64,000 nucleotides of DNA. Source: Anarhynchus alexandrinus. Its lineage: Eukaryota; Chordata; Aves; Charadriiformes; Charadriidae. Shown piece after piece: positions 1-11,869 of this stretch. The notes beneath the pieces were generated by a model that did no database searches, had not been told where the DNA came from, and saw nothing but the letters and a program-made list of their open reading frames with translations. Location of the stretch: the NCBI GenBank assembly GCA_008711295.1, contig VUYV01000514.1:186001-250000 (forward strand), given 5' to 3'. The translations under genes and the position numbers were made by a program. The number at the start of each line of letters is the position of its first letter. Position 1 is the first letter of the stretch.

Positions 1-2590
1 TTTTTTCTCCTCAGCACATAAATTATTACAATCCCAGGACATAAAATAATATTTCTAAACTCTTGCTAGCTGTTGGGAGTAGTAACAGAGTATCTATCTG
101 TTTGCCTGATGACTGTATGGTTTTGCCCAGTTCTCTTCCTCACTTCCAGGCCACCAATATGAGACCAACCGTCGCTGTTAGGCTATTTGAATTACATCAG
201 GGCTATGAGTAAAAAGTCTGAATGGCTCTTTGTCACAGTAATCACAACCTAGTTTTTGCCTCCCGAGGTCTGTGCTTGCGTGGCCGGGGCTGCCTTGCCC
301 CTCTCCCAGGTGCCCTGTGCCTTCTGGGGTCTCCTGTAGCTGCTCAGCGAGGGGATAAGAGGAGCCCAGTATGCAGAAGCCGATGCTGACTTTACACGCA
401 AGCTTCCAAAAAGATTTTTGTTTGATGTGAGACCACTAGCTGAAGTGGAGAGCCTCAGCTAGGTGAGCAGGCAGAGCAAAACCACCTACAAACTCTCTGA
501 GTCCATGGTCAAACCCACCGCAGAAAGCAAAGTAACAAAGAAGCCCAAGCTAGCTCAGCCTTTTGTGGCAGTGTGATATTTCTTTTCCTTCTCTCTTCAT
601 TGAAAAGGACAGTTTGGCCTGAGTCACAACACAAATGTAGCACAGCAAGACAAACTTGACTGATGAGCATAAGAATAGAGCAGCGGTTCATTTAATCAAA
701 TGCTTTTATAAGCAACTAATGTAAATTAAAATGCTGAAAGGAAAAATCAAAGTTACCCAGGCTGCTTGAACCTGCTTTAAAAGCATACCAACACCCATAT
801 CCACACCCTTTTTTTACTTCTTTAGTTCTTCCTGGAACTATAATATACTTTTTTATAATTAAATGAAAACCACAAACCAGACCTTTCGAACAGGATTGTA
901 CTTTACATTAACAAAATGCTCCCTCAAGAGTGAGTCAGTCTGTGATGCCCATTAATGGCTAACAGCTCCGTTAAAAAGGGTGAGCAAAAAAGCCCTAGAA
1001 TGTTTTATTGTTTAACGTGAAAGCATCCAGAACAATGGATGGGCATTTTTTTTCTATGAATCAAAATAATCACATTTAATTAATTAAGTGCACACAGCAT
1101 CTGATTCTGTAGCTGTACTGTGCATGGAAGTCAACTGGGTTTAATAAGATGCAACACAATAGAGTCAATTAGTGCATTTGCCTCTAACCTACAAAATGAG
1201 GGCAGTTGGTTTTCTTGCATGTAAGCTTACTCCTGAACCAATATCTATGGTCTTCAGTGACAGCCACTCCAGACAGGTGGGGTTTTTTAAGAAGTGGCTA
1301 CCAGTTATCGATATCACTAGCTTTAAATGCCAGACCAGAAACAAAGCAGGAGCTCACCCCAAAAGCCACTCAAATTCAGTGGAATCGGGGGATCATTTTT
1401 ACCTCTGAAAAACAAGAGAAAGTATCAAAAAGCAGATACCTCAAAACAGCAAATCTATGTCTGAAATATCTATCTTTAGACTATGCCATGTTTCTTCCAC
1501 ATTTAGTCAGGAATTTTCAAGAAATTGGAGTGTTTATGCTGAGTTCAAATATGACCATAACAGTACTGGGCATGAAACCAGTCGAATGTCTGAGAAAAAA
1601 GTCATTTAGGAGCTTATTTATTCATCTATTTGATATGATTGCCTCCCTACTGAAAAAAACCAGAGAATTATAATACCAATACCCTGACCGTGCAGTATAC
1701 CTACTGAGAAGTCTATTAGTTGTGCGTTAGTCTATTGGATATACCTGGCTATAGTACAAGGGCAGGGATTGATTTTCAGTGTCATGTTTGAAAAGGAAAC
1801 AATCAGGTCATCTGAAGACAAGAATACATTGGCAACACTCTCTCATCCCACCCCAAATAAATCCAAGCTTTGCCTGTTAGTTTATCTTAAATGAGAGGGT
1901 GATTTAACTCAAGAGAAGGAGTAGGTAGGTAACCAGTAAATACCTTTTAGAGTATCTGTTGCCATTTGGAATTAGTGCATAGCAACCAAATATTTACAGG
2001 GGAAAGAAATGCACTCTGGAACCAACGTTTTGCACATGGCCACTCCTAGAGATAATCTAACCTCTCTTCACTTAATAGTAAAATGGTGGCTAAAAAGGCA
2101 AAAAGACAATCCATCCTGGAAGCAGTTTAGGCTTTGAGAAATCTCAGCTGAGCAGGGAAGATCAGAGCAAATTATAAGGCATCATTCCTCCAAATCATTT
2201 GCATAAGAAAGCAGATTTATACCATGCCCCAGACCTGCTAAAAGGGAGAGGGATCATGGCACAAGGTGTTGGAGGAGACTTAAGTGCTGAGTTGTCTTTC
2301 AGGAACAAAGTAGTAATGAATTATTGATTGTATGTGAGTGTGTGTGCATGTACAAGCGACAAACAGGGAAAGTAACCGGCACAGCTCGTTTTTCATCCAC
2401 ATCCAGCAAACAGTCATATCAAATGTCACCATAACAAAACCCAGTAAATTGATCTCGCAGCAGTGAGCAGGAGGCTGTTGGTTCACCTTGCTTTGCAAGC
2501 ACTGCACCAGCTTGTCTCATGTTAGTTTTATATTTCTCCTTAGAGAGAAAGAGATAAGAAAAGAAAGCATCAACCTGGTGTAAACTGGCC
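1..2590. other. Unique non-coding stretch, no gene recognised
   Basis: I see AT-rich sequence with no recognisable gene. A short GC-rich patch lies at about 240-365, without a recognisable protein or repeat. The longest plus-strand ORF of the window (1206-1673, 155 codons) sits here. Its predicted protein has no domain, signal peptide or family resemblance I can name, it overlaps another short ORF in a different frame, and it has no obvious splice context, so I treat it as chance. Confidence 0.6.
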
Positions 2591-2662
2591 CTGTGCTGAG
2601 CAGGAGGTTGGGCCAGACAACCTCCGGAGGACCCCTCCAGCCTAGATAATTCTTTGGTTCTC
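2590..2662 (+). mobile_element. CR1 LINE 3'-end fragment
   Basis: This short piece matches the 3' end of avian CR1 retroposons in the sense orientation: a GAGCAGGAGGTTGGGCCAGA-type block, then 'gaccccTCCAGCCTagat' and an ending like ATTCTTTGGTTCT. That ending resembles the degenerate octamer (ATTCTATG-like) typical of CR1 3' termini. Only about 70 bp are recognisable, so it is a heavily 5'-truncated copy, the usual state of CR1. It has no coding potential. A second CR1 piece lies about 220 bp downstream in the opposite orientation and has a different consensus, so the two are separate insertions. Confidence 0.75.
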
Positions 2663-2880
2663 TCACCTGAAAATTAGTCAATACTGCTAAGTAGTGTATC
2701 GTGTCAGTCATTTTTAAAGGAATTATAATAAAATATATACAGTATTCCATTCAGTCATTTGTTCTTGAGGTATGTTACACATTTCCAAATACCTCCCACA
2801 ATGTATCTACTTGGACATTGTTTTCCCTCCTTAATATTTGTATTTACAATATATCTCTGTACTAGAAACCCAGATGCCTT

Positions 2881-3319
2881 CACAGAATCACAGAATCTTC
2901 TAGGTTGTAAAAGACTTGTAAGATCATCTAGTCCAATCATTAACATAACACTGACAAGCCCACCACTAAACCATGTCCCTGAGCTCTGTATCTACACGTC
3001 CCTTAAGTACATTCAGGGATGGGGACTCCACCACTGCCCTGGGTACTGTGTTTCAATGCCTGATGACCCTTTCAGTAAAGAAATTCTTTCCAATCTAAAC
3101 CTCCCTTGGCACAACTTGAAGCCATTTCCTCTTGTTCTGTCACCTGTTACTTGACAGAACAGGTCGACTCCCACCTCTCTGCACACTCCTTTCAGGTAGT
3201 TGTAGAGAGCGATAAAATCTCCCCTCAGCCTCCTTTTCTCCAGGCTAAACAACCCCAGTTCCCTCAGACACTTCTCATAAGACTTGTGCTCCAGACCCCT
3301 CACCAGCTTCATTGCCCTT
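2881..3319 (-). mobile_element. CR1 LINE fragment, 3' part, antisense
   Basis: On the minus strand this reads as the 3' end of a CR1 retroposon. It ends at 2881 in two CR1-type octamers (ATTCTGTG). The minus-strand ORF at 3013-3312 encodes the C-terminal tail of the CR1 ORF2 protein (endonuclease/reverse transcriptase), including [14 protein letters not shown], a [14 protein letters not shown] block and [11 protein letters not shown]. The frame closes early because of mutation, and no reverse-transcriptase catalytic domain is present, so it is a 5'-truncated dead copy. The 'REVGVDLF' version differs from the 'RRAGEGLF' version in the copy at 35.8-36.5 kb, suggesting a different CR1 subfamily. 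Confidence 0.93.
3013..3312 (-). pseudogene. CR1 ORF2 C-terminal remnant
   Basis: This is the coding part of the CR1 fragment described at this position. It keeps about 100 codons corresponding to the last part of CR1 ORF2, downstream of the reverse-transcriptase active site. The first half ([17 protein letters not shown]...) aligns by eye with the same region of the 35.9-36.3 kb copy. After '[16 protein letters not shown]' the frame departs from the expected [15 protein letters not shown] sequence, indicating a frameshift within the last third. It cannot support retrotransposition. Confidence 0.8.
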
Positions 3320-6300
3320 CATTTTCATATACTTTTTTTTTACAAATGCTAAGTGGCCACAACTGTGATTGAACCTTTGAAGGTTCCTTTGTCTAGAACA
3401 CATCTTTTTAGGTGTAGGGAGTTTAATCCTAAGACCCTCCAGGACTGAAAGAAACATCAGTCTTTTGCAGCATAAAAAATTTCCTTGATATTGGGAAAAA
3501 AATGAAAATTGAGAGCTGAAATCCTTTCATGATAAAATTCTGGGTTTGCGCACAGACACCAGTCCTGGTCTGAGATGCTACTTTGGATTGGCATCATTAA
3601 AGAACCAGATTTCATAATTAAAGAATAAGGAGGAGATCATTCTTTGTCTGATTAACTTTTTAAAATGACAACAGTTTGGTGAATGTAAACATTTGCAAAG
3701 TCTAAGGGAAAGATATGAGTGGGCAGAGGGCAGCTGAAGTGAACAAAGTTACAGGATGAATATTCCTCGCATAAAGTTCTGAAAGTTATCACAGAGATTA
3801 TACTTTTTCACAGATGGTAAACATATCCCATTTCCTCCTTCTTTGCTCCTTCAACTGAATTTCCAACCCTGGAGACATTTGTAAAGCATGTAGACTGTTT
3901 CCTGAAGACGTGTTGTTGGACCTGGTTTGATCATGAGGTTGAACGAGACAGCCCTTTCCATCCTCCATGGTCCCATGATTTTAACCTAATACTTCCACTC
4001 TACTGCAAGAGCTTTTTGCTTATCTTCGTACACTTTGTGGTCACCTCACTCACCTGCTAACTCTTGTTTTCTCAGTAGCACTGTTAGCTTGAGTGCAGCC
4101 CAGGATCAGTATCTACCACTATGCTAAATTTTATTGGTCTCGATAAGCCTAATGATCTTGGCTGAGATTTTTATTCATCGATACTCCTCAGTCCATCTCA
4201 TTACACTGTGCATTGCTTATGGCAAAGAATAGCACTTAGAGCATCTAGGAAAGGCACCAAGGTCATGTGGGCGGTTCAAAATTATAGTGCAACAGCAGCT
4301 ACTAAACAGTTTTCTTTGTAAGTGCCCAGCATGCATAAGTTAAAGCCTTGGGTTAGGCAATGGTGTGCTATTTGAGTTTGTATTCAGTTATCTGGAAACT
4401 GAAGTGATATGTCAACATCATTAAATGGGCACTTCTGGGAGATTGTGAGAGAAAACTTGTTAGCCTGAGATAGGAGCATAAATGTTATGTTCTGATAACG
4501 TAACTAATTTTCTTCTCCATTTGTAGAGCATAGACCTCTAACCTTACTACTGAGCAATTTTTTTCCTACTTACATATTTTATTTGCCAGAAAATCACTCA
4601 AATTAACTTCAACAATTTGTGTCTCCTGAATTTACCGCATTTTTTTATTTCAAAAAAACCTGTTTTTCAAAAATGTAAATGTTTTGTTTTGCTGTGTCCA
4701 AAATCAACCCTTTTATTTCTCATTTTTGACATTTCATTAAGAAATTAATTTTTCTAACTGAGTTGAATAAAACAAGGGATTGCAAATGACCAGTTTTGCC
4801 TGAAGCAAACCAAATTATTTTTCATTTCAGTAAAAGAATAAAAAAAAAATTAATTTCAGGTCTATGTAAGACAACCTTTTCTTTTACTAGTTCAACAGTG
4901 AACTGCAAAAGCGATTATTCACACAGCTCTATTTAACCTGTTCTGATTTCATGGCCACTTTGGCTCTGTGGTGACTTCATATTGTTCTAATAAGTGAGGA
5001 AGCCAAAATCCAGTGGTATGGGGGAGATCTGCAAACTAGATGCCCTGTTTGAGTGCTCACTGGTAAGCATAGAAAAATGAGATTATTTTGAATAGGAGCT
5101 ATTATCCAGCTTGTTTACGTCTGCTTCGAATGCTCCTAGAGAAAGCACATTTTTGGCGCACACACAAGCACCAAAGTGCTACTAGTTCATGACCCTATTC
5201 ATTCATTATTGAAAAGCATCACCCCAAGCACCTGGGAAAAAAATAACTTAGCCTCATGTCCTGAAGTTAATCTAACTATTAAGGTATCAAAGAATTTGGC
5301 ACCGAGTTAATAAATCATTCTAGTAAGCATTGTTATGAAGTAGGGTGCAGAAAGAAGCAAATAACCCCATGGAAATCAATCTGTCAAGGGCTGAAATGAA
5401 TTACTGTAAAATGGAATATGTTTTAACCGCTTCTCAGCTGTTCGAGTGCTGAGTCGTAAAAATACAGACCTTTTCTGTGCACTGCAGACCAGATAGTGTC
5501 AATATGTCTAACTTCAGGGCAGATTATTTATGACAGAGCAAAAGCAGCAATAAAAGATATGCTTATGGGCTGGATAAGCAAATTGAGAAACTGATGAAGC
5601 TCCTCGATACTGTTGTAAGAAAGGTGTGTAAGAAATATTTAAGATAAAAGATAGTTCTACCTGGGTTAGAATTAGTTGGCATTGCTAGAGCAAGATGTGA
5701 AGTATTTTCATCATAGCCTTTCTAATGGAAGACATAACATTAGCAAACTCTGAATACGAATGTGGAAAGACAAGAAGGTTAATCATCAAATTATGCATAG
5801 GGGAGATTCAAACCACATGCTCTGCACATGTGTTCAAAATGGATGATGCTCCTATTTCCCCATCCAGGATAAGAATATACCTTGTGCAAGGACTGACTTC
5901 ATTATATAGACTTAATATTAATACTTGAAAGAACTATCATCAAGGGTCACTGACCTGTCTGTGTTTACTGCAAAGGCATTCTCCTGTTGAATTATGCATA
6001 GCTATATTTATGTTCTAATTTAAATATCATTTAATATTTAACTTGTTGTTGTACATTTGCATAGTTTACTGCATGGTCATCTTCTGTTTACCAGGCCTGC
6101 AGATTTCAGGGCCATAGAACACAGCCTGGATTGACTTCCCTGTGAACTTCCTACCTTTACTTGGAGGATCTTACTTTTCTAAATGTGAAAAAAAGATTAA
6201 ATCATTTTCATACTTAAAAAAAAAAAAAAGAAAAAGAGAGAGACTAATGTTCTATCTGCCAAGGACCCAAAGGCACTCCTTTCCCTTGGAAGCGCAAATT

Positions 6301-6600
6301 AAAGAAATGAATTTAGTTTTCTTAGGTTATTTAAAACTTCAATCATTTGGATGTTTATTAGGTACAGGAAAGACATTGTGAAGATTTATTTTTTATGCCT
6401 GGCATTTTGTTAGGCAAGATGTTAAATCAGCCTCCCGAGTAGGAAAGAAAAGAGAAAGTCACAAAATATTAACAGTCCACAGTGTGTCTTGTTCTAGTAT
6501 AAGTCTGTGGAGAAGGAAGAAAAGTATGGAGGTGCCACCTTCCTAGTACATCCTTCCCATAGATGAGACAAAGAAGCAAATGTTCCCTCTGGAAGTTAAA
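3320..6600. other. Unique AT-rich non-coding stretch
   Basis: No gene, RNA gene or transposon is recognised. ORFs are short and scattered over all frames. There is a T/A-rich segment around 4550-4860 and a short A-rich simple tract near 6217-6242. Parts could belong to very old repeats that I cannot identify by eye. Confidence 0.55.
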
Positions 6601-6755
6601 ATGTCTATGTCTACACTGCACATTGGAGCCAGTTTAAGGCATGGTTTAAGCACCAAGACATCCAGGCTGTCAGCCCACAGTAAGCTGTTTAGCTGTAGCT
6701 GAGGCTCAGATATCAGCCTTGGCCAAGAACAGTGAACCTCAGGAAATCATGACCT
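6601..6755. repeat. Possible decayed DNA-transposon (hAT-type MITE) relic
   Basis: The start, 'atgtctacactgcac', followed by a C/G-rich core with 'cagctgtag..gaggctcag', resembles a non-autonomous element found in archosaurs and turtles whose ends read like ATGTCTACACTGCA and whose middle is rich in GCTCAGGCT-like motifs. I see no clear second terminal inverted repeat. Similarity is by eye only and divergence is high. It could instead be chance, or another ancient repeat. Confidence 0.3.
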
Positions 6756-9417
6756 GTAGCATGGTTGGCCCTACCCGTGACCAGTGCCTCCAGCCTGAGT
6801 GAAGAAGGGGTTGTGTCTGTGCTGAGGGAGCTCTAGAAGTGGGCTGTGGCTACCTCGTGCGATGTAGATAATGGGCAAGTCCTGTCATGAGAGCAGATTT
6901 TCTCTCTCCTGGCTTCCCAAGTTACCCCAGAGGAGTGAAAAAGAGCCAGACCATTAATCCACTTACCCTTGCACCAGCCTGCAGAACTGGCTGGATGCAC
7001 CGGAGGGATGGTGCAGCCTACGTGCGCAAACCTGTGTGCTGGTGATCTGCATGAGGGATTGTGCCTTAGGGGTCTCAGTCCCTCCTCAGCTTCTCCAGAG
7101 CTTGTCTGGCTCCACACCGCTCCTCAAAGGCCCTGGGCTCATCTGCCCACAACAGTCGCATAAGCCCCCACCAAAAGCTTTTAGGATTCTTCAGGCAAAG
7201 ATCAGCAACCTCCAGCCCCCCATCTTCCCTCCAGCCACGATCCAAGGAATCCCCGAGTGGGGGTGAGATGTGGGATACAATACAAGCTAATGCGTTTAGA
7301 CTAAACCTCAGCATTCCTGCTGCAAAACTCTTGGCCAGGCTGAAGCTAGATGAATACAGGGAAACAGTTCAACACTACCTTAATATCATCAACTTTAACA
7401 CTGTGACAGAGATAAAACAGTGGGCTGTTATCACTGCTATGACTAGCACAAATGAAGTGTGTGTTTTCAAGAAGATCTGCACCCTAGTGCCCAACAAATT
7501 ACTGACAGAAGCAAACAAATAATTTCTCTCTCTGAGGATCTCTCCAAAAAACACTATTTCTTGACTGTAACAAATAAGCGTTCTGTTACAAGACGAGCAA
7601 TATCACAGTGTATACCCTTCCTCTAATGGACCTTTCCACTGTCAGTATTAATTACTCCCACAAGACTGTGAAATGTAAAATACAAAATATTTTGCCCTTT
7701 TTTTGTCATAGCTGAAAAAAAAAAATATATTTGTAGGGAGTTTTTAATTTTAAAAATTAAAATCCTCTCATTTATCTTTGTGCTTTAATTAGCTATTATG
7801 CAAGTAGAAGGAGAATTGTTATGTCACTTCTGAAAACAAAATAGGGTTATCAAATCACAGCTGTCTAGTGACTTTTCTGCAATACTTTAGGAATACATTT
7901 TTCTGAAATAGGCATTGAAATTTTTCATCTCATTTGCCAAGTTGCAGATCCTAAGGCCAGGGAAGGTTGTGTTATTTTTGTGTTTGGTTGGTTGTTTGGG
8001 TTTTTTTTAAGAGCTGCTCAAGTTCAGGTATGACTCCATGGAGGTGTATTTACAATTCAAGAGAGCAGAGTATGGAGGTAGACAAGCTATATCTAAACAA
8101 GCTGCGCTATATGGCACTTTAAAGGGCTGTTCAGACTCATGCTCCCGAAGTGGTCTCTGAGCAGGCTGGTAGACAGATCCACTTTTCATCCCAGTTCCCC
8201 ACCTGGGATATTAACCTGGGCAGGAATCAGCCTTGACACATTCTGCACAGAGCTCAGTATATTGAGGTTAACACACCTGAATCAAGCAAATGAGGCCACC
8301 TAGGACTTTTTTTACTATTCTTGCTATTTTTTTAAGTCTGGGACTGGAAAAGGGGCTTTCAGAAAAAGCTGAGGAGTGAACCCACCATAAGAAAACCCAT
8401 TATGGAAGTAGGAAGAAAATGAGAAGATAAGGCAATCAGGAAAGCCAGGGTGAAGATGACGAGGGAATTCTGTGGTCAGTTGTGTCAATAGCTGTATCAA
8501 TAACAATTAAACAGGGAAGATTTCAGCCTTAGGGTAAATCTTGTATCAACACCAGACATTGCATGACAGAGCACAGTTATTTTCAGTATGCATTTAAACA
8601 TAAACTGTTATTAAACCTGACATGGTGGCTTGGAAACTGCTGAAGTGCCAAGCAAATACAATTTGGCTATCATTTAGTGGGAAGAAATGTACCAGTTGCT
8701 CAGGAATAAGTAAATAAATTATAACAGTGAAGGGGGAGAGAAACATGCTTTGTTTTTCTAACTTACAGAATGGCCATTTGAGCACGATCGTTTATTAATT
8801 CCCCTAAATAATAATAAAAAATAAAAAAAACAACACATAACTAAAAAACAGGATGGGGAATCTCCATAGGAATGCAGAATTTGGTTGAGAAGTTGCTTAC
8901 CTGATTGTCTGTGCCAGACTTTTCACTAAGACACCAAACCTATTATGATTTGTCTTGATAAAAGTCCCTGTTTCGGCCCAGAACGTATCTCGTTCCTGCT
9001 TGGGTTTAGGTTCAGCCCTGTGTTTTAACCCAACTGACTGCTTCTGCCACTGTCACTGTCCTTTCATTTCTCTTGCTGTTTTAAGCACTTGTAAATTATA
9101 ATAGCTAGCAAATAATTTGCTAAGATTACACTGAGCAGTGATTATCCACATCCTGAAAATGTTCAGATCCCACTGACAAGCTGGGTTGAGTCCTGCTGGT
9201 TTGCATGTATGCAGTAATTCGGGGAGCTATGTATGAAGCTATACACACTGTGGCCAACATGCGCAAACACCCTGCCACAGCCCAATGAGAGAGAACCCGG
9301 TCAGCCCCTTTTACCCATCTTCCACACCCCTGAACTGCACCTTCCTGGTGCCTATCCAGATCATCTCAGACGGTTAATGGGCCCTCTGTAAGTCTGTTCA
9401 GCTCATTAATCTGGCTG
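6756..9417. other. GC-richer block followed by unique sequence
   Basis: From about 6756 to 7265 the sequence is clearly GC-richer than its surroundings, with overlapping ORFs on both strands (6833-7117 minus, 7075-7314 minus, 7036-7266 plus). None of their products is recognisable, and overlap of ORFs on both strands is what GC-rich non-coding DNA produces. The following ORF at 7268-7522 (84 codons) is also unrecognised. From about 7530 to 9417 the sequence is AT-rich with no identified feature. Confidence 0.45.
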
Positions 9418-9476
9418 AAAACTAACCTGGTAAAAAACTAACCCGGTAAAAAACTAACCCAGTAAAAAACTAATCC
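9418..9476. repeat. 16-bp tandem repeat, nearly 4 copies
   Basis: A unit of the form AAAAAACTAACCCGGT is repeated head to tail about 3.7 times with one or two differences per copy (…CCTGGT, …CCCGGT, …CCCAGT, then …TCC). It is a short minisatellite, directly upstream of a 21-base A run. Confidence 0.95.
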
Positions 9477-9499
9477 AACTAAAAGAAGCCATCAGACAC

Positions 9500-9520
9500 A
9501 AAAAAAAAAAAAAAAAAAAA
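9500..9520. repeat. Poly(A) tract, 21 bases
   Basis: An uninterrupted run of 21 A residues follows the 16-bp tandem repeat by about 25 bp. CR1 elements end in octamer repeats rather than poly(A), so this tract is not a CR1 tail. It may simply be a mononucleotide microsatellite. I could not find matching flanking target duplications that would mark a retrotransposed transcript. Confidence 0.95.
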
Positions 9521-10091
9521 TTGAATGGTTCACTAGTTTGGCTGCTGAACAGAACTGGTTCCCTAAAGGTGTAAAGATTTTTAGGATCAAAGTAAGTGAA
9601 TGTAGACCAGGGGAGGAAAGAGGGTTGATCGGAAGAGAAGGGAAGAGCAAGCGGGATTTCTCCTTTTCAGTGGTGGGTTGTTATTGCGGTTCACCCACAG
9701 TACAAAATATTATCCTGAGCTTATAAAGGGTGTTAAGGTTTTTGCAGGCTCATGGCCTAAGCCCCACTTCTACTCTGTGTTAAAACAACCCAAATCAATC
9801 AAAACACCAATTTAATAAAAAGAAGAAAAGCTAAAAGGGTGTGCAGGCAGACTTATTGCATACCATTATTAAGTTAATGGAATTTAAATAATTAATGTTG
9901 GGATGTACAGAACATAATTTATCAATGACAAGGTGTAACTTCTTTGGAAAAAGGTCTAAGAAGCTTCAAAAAACAGGTCAATGGAAATCTCTCTACCACC
10001 CCCCTCCCACATTCTGCTTAAATGACAGTTTGCCAACAGAAGCAAAGTTATCTCTATTAATTGAAGTGATCTGCATTAATGTCAGTACATT
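9521..10091. other. Unique non-coding stretch
   Basis: No gene or repeat is recognised. Only short ORFs (62 and 66 codons) without recognisable products are present. Confidence 0.55.
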
Positions 10092-10170
10092 ATGAGGTTA
10101 TATGACTTTGCCAAAACCACAGCAGTCTGTAGTAGGTGATGGCAAAAATCTAAGAGCTGTGCCTAGCTCA
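10092..10170 (+). repeat. MIR-like core-SINE remnant
   Basis: The string 'gaggttatatgactttgcc' followed by 'aaaccacagcagtctg', then 'agtaggtgatggcaaaaat' and 'gagctgtgcctag', follows the layout of the conserved core of amniote MIR-type SINEs: GAGGTTAAGTGACTTGCCC, AAGGTCACACAGC, GTGGCAGAGCTGGGAA. Divergence is high, as expected for insertions predating the bird-mammal split. Only the 3' half of the core can be followed. Confidence 0.45.
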
Positions 10171-11814
10171 CCACTGAGAGCAGGGTGGACTTTTACGGAT
10201 CCTGCCCTGTGCCCACTGCATCCCCACCCCCAAAAGCCTCAGTAGTCAGTTACAGGAACCACTACAAAAGTAAAACTATTCTCTTTTACTGTTATGGTTA
10301 TCCACAAACTTGCAGGCTTCGGTTGTGTTCAAGCCATAAATGCAGGCATTATTTGACATTTCATATCTCATTACTGCTCCAGCCTGAGCAGGTCATGGTG
10401 CAGGTCAAACTGTAGTTCTGCAGTGGATCACAGGAGAAGCACAGTCCTCTGGCACGTAACCATGCAGGGAGAAATGGGATGTCTGGCAATTAAAGGTGCA
10501 AAAAGAACTAGGTATAAACCTATCAATGATACTTAATACTCCTGGTGACCATTTGTTTTTTCCTACCTGTCGCTATTCAGCCAGAGTTAGCTGCTGAATG
10601 GTGGAGGAAGGCTGGCAAGAGAGTGGTAGAATATTATCTGATGAGCAGAGTGGTTAGTAAAAGTAACTGCGTCAATGCCTCTGGATGGGGGAAACACTGC
10701 ATCAGCTGCCATCTGTGGAGCAATGGACTTGAGCCCATCCTTCCACCACAGGTTGTCAGCAATAGGTGAAGAACAGAAAACACAATGAACCAGAACACCT
10801 CCTCAGACTGCCAATATAATGTGTAACACCACAGAACATGAATCAGCCAACTCTGACTTTTCCTGCAGTGGATAAACTGCCAAACACCTGGCCAAAAAAG
10901 CAAAGACATTTGTTTATGGAAAGAAATTTCAAATCAGAACAAATCTCCCTCAAAATATTTGATTTCTTCATAATCTGGTTTTAAAGATAACTATCAAAGC
11001 ACTAAAACATCTTCATGATCCTTAGAATCTTAGTTTCTTTTCTTCTCTTGCCCCTTTTCCTTCTTTTATGTGCTTACTTATCGTCACAAAAACCCAATGA
11101 ATCATTCTGGTTGGTTAGATCTCACTTAGAGTGCCTGGCTCGTGGACTTTCCCTCAATTGCACAAAGACAAACCTCTGCTTTGGCAGCTTGTCTCCAAGC
11201 ACTTGTTTAATTTCACCCCATTGATTTGACCCCCAGGGCTAAAAGACTCCGCTCTTAGACCATACAATAAAATAAGCCTGCCCACAGCAAGACCAGGGTA
11301 AGCTCTGAAAAATTAAGTTGATGTTATACTGCTTCCAAATTTTGGCATAGGCGCACCTCTGTGGGTAGGTGAGAACTTTTAAAACCTCATTTTATGTTGT
11401 TGAAAGACAGGATGCAACTGCAGAAGCCAGAGAAGCTCCATGTCTTGGCCTATGCAATAACTACACTGTAAATACAACAGTAGCTATAAAGACATTTGTG
11501 ATTGTGAAATGGCATTGGTAAGGTTTTGATGATGGCATGTTCTCAGCAGAGGTCCAAATTCTCCTGAGGTGCAAGCAGTTTCAGTATTATGTATAAGAAA
11601 TGCATTTAATTAAAAGCATTATTTCATTTGATCCTTTTCAGGCTCCCTTTTGACTCAGCAAGTGGAAACCAACATGCAGACATCTGTGCTGATTGTTTTG
11701 TCTTTCTCTGATTCTACTTCAAAATTCCCAGTTTGTGCTCCTCCACCCTGTCTTTTTTTTTTTTTCACATTTCCTGACATTCAAACCTCAAGTCACACCC
11801 AAACCAAAAATAAT

Positions 11815-11869
11815 CGCATTTTGAATGAGATCAAGCCACATGATCTCATTCTGAACGTGACCAAATGCG
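11815..11869. repeat. Inverted repeat / hairpin
   Basis: The inner stem is perfect over 11 bp: GAATGAGATCA (11823-11833) pairs with TGATCTCATTC (11841-11851) across a 7-nt loop. An outer stem of 7 bp (CGCATTT at 11815-11821 with AAATGCG at 11863-11869) is separated from it by an asymmetric bulge (1 nt against 11 nt). Its function is unknown. It could be the core of an old palindromic element or a chance palindrome. Confidence 0.7.

Noticed and set aside
1206..1673. 155-codon plus-strand ORF, the longest in the window
   Set aside because: No recognisable domain or family, no clear splice or promoter context, and overlapping ORF in another frame. An ORF of this length is expected by chance somewhere in 64 kb.
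2759..3372. Plus-strand ORFs of 131 and 88 codons
   Set aside because: They are the antisense shadow of a CR1 LINE fragment.
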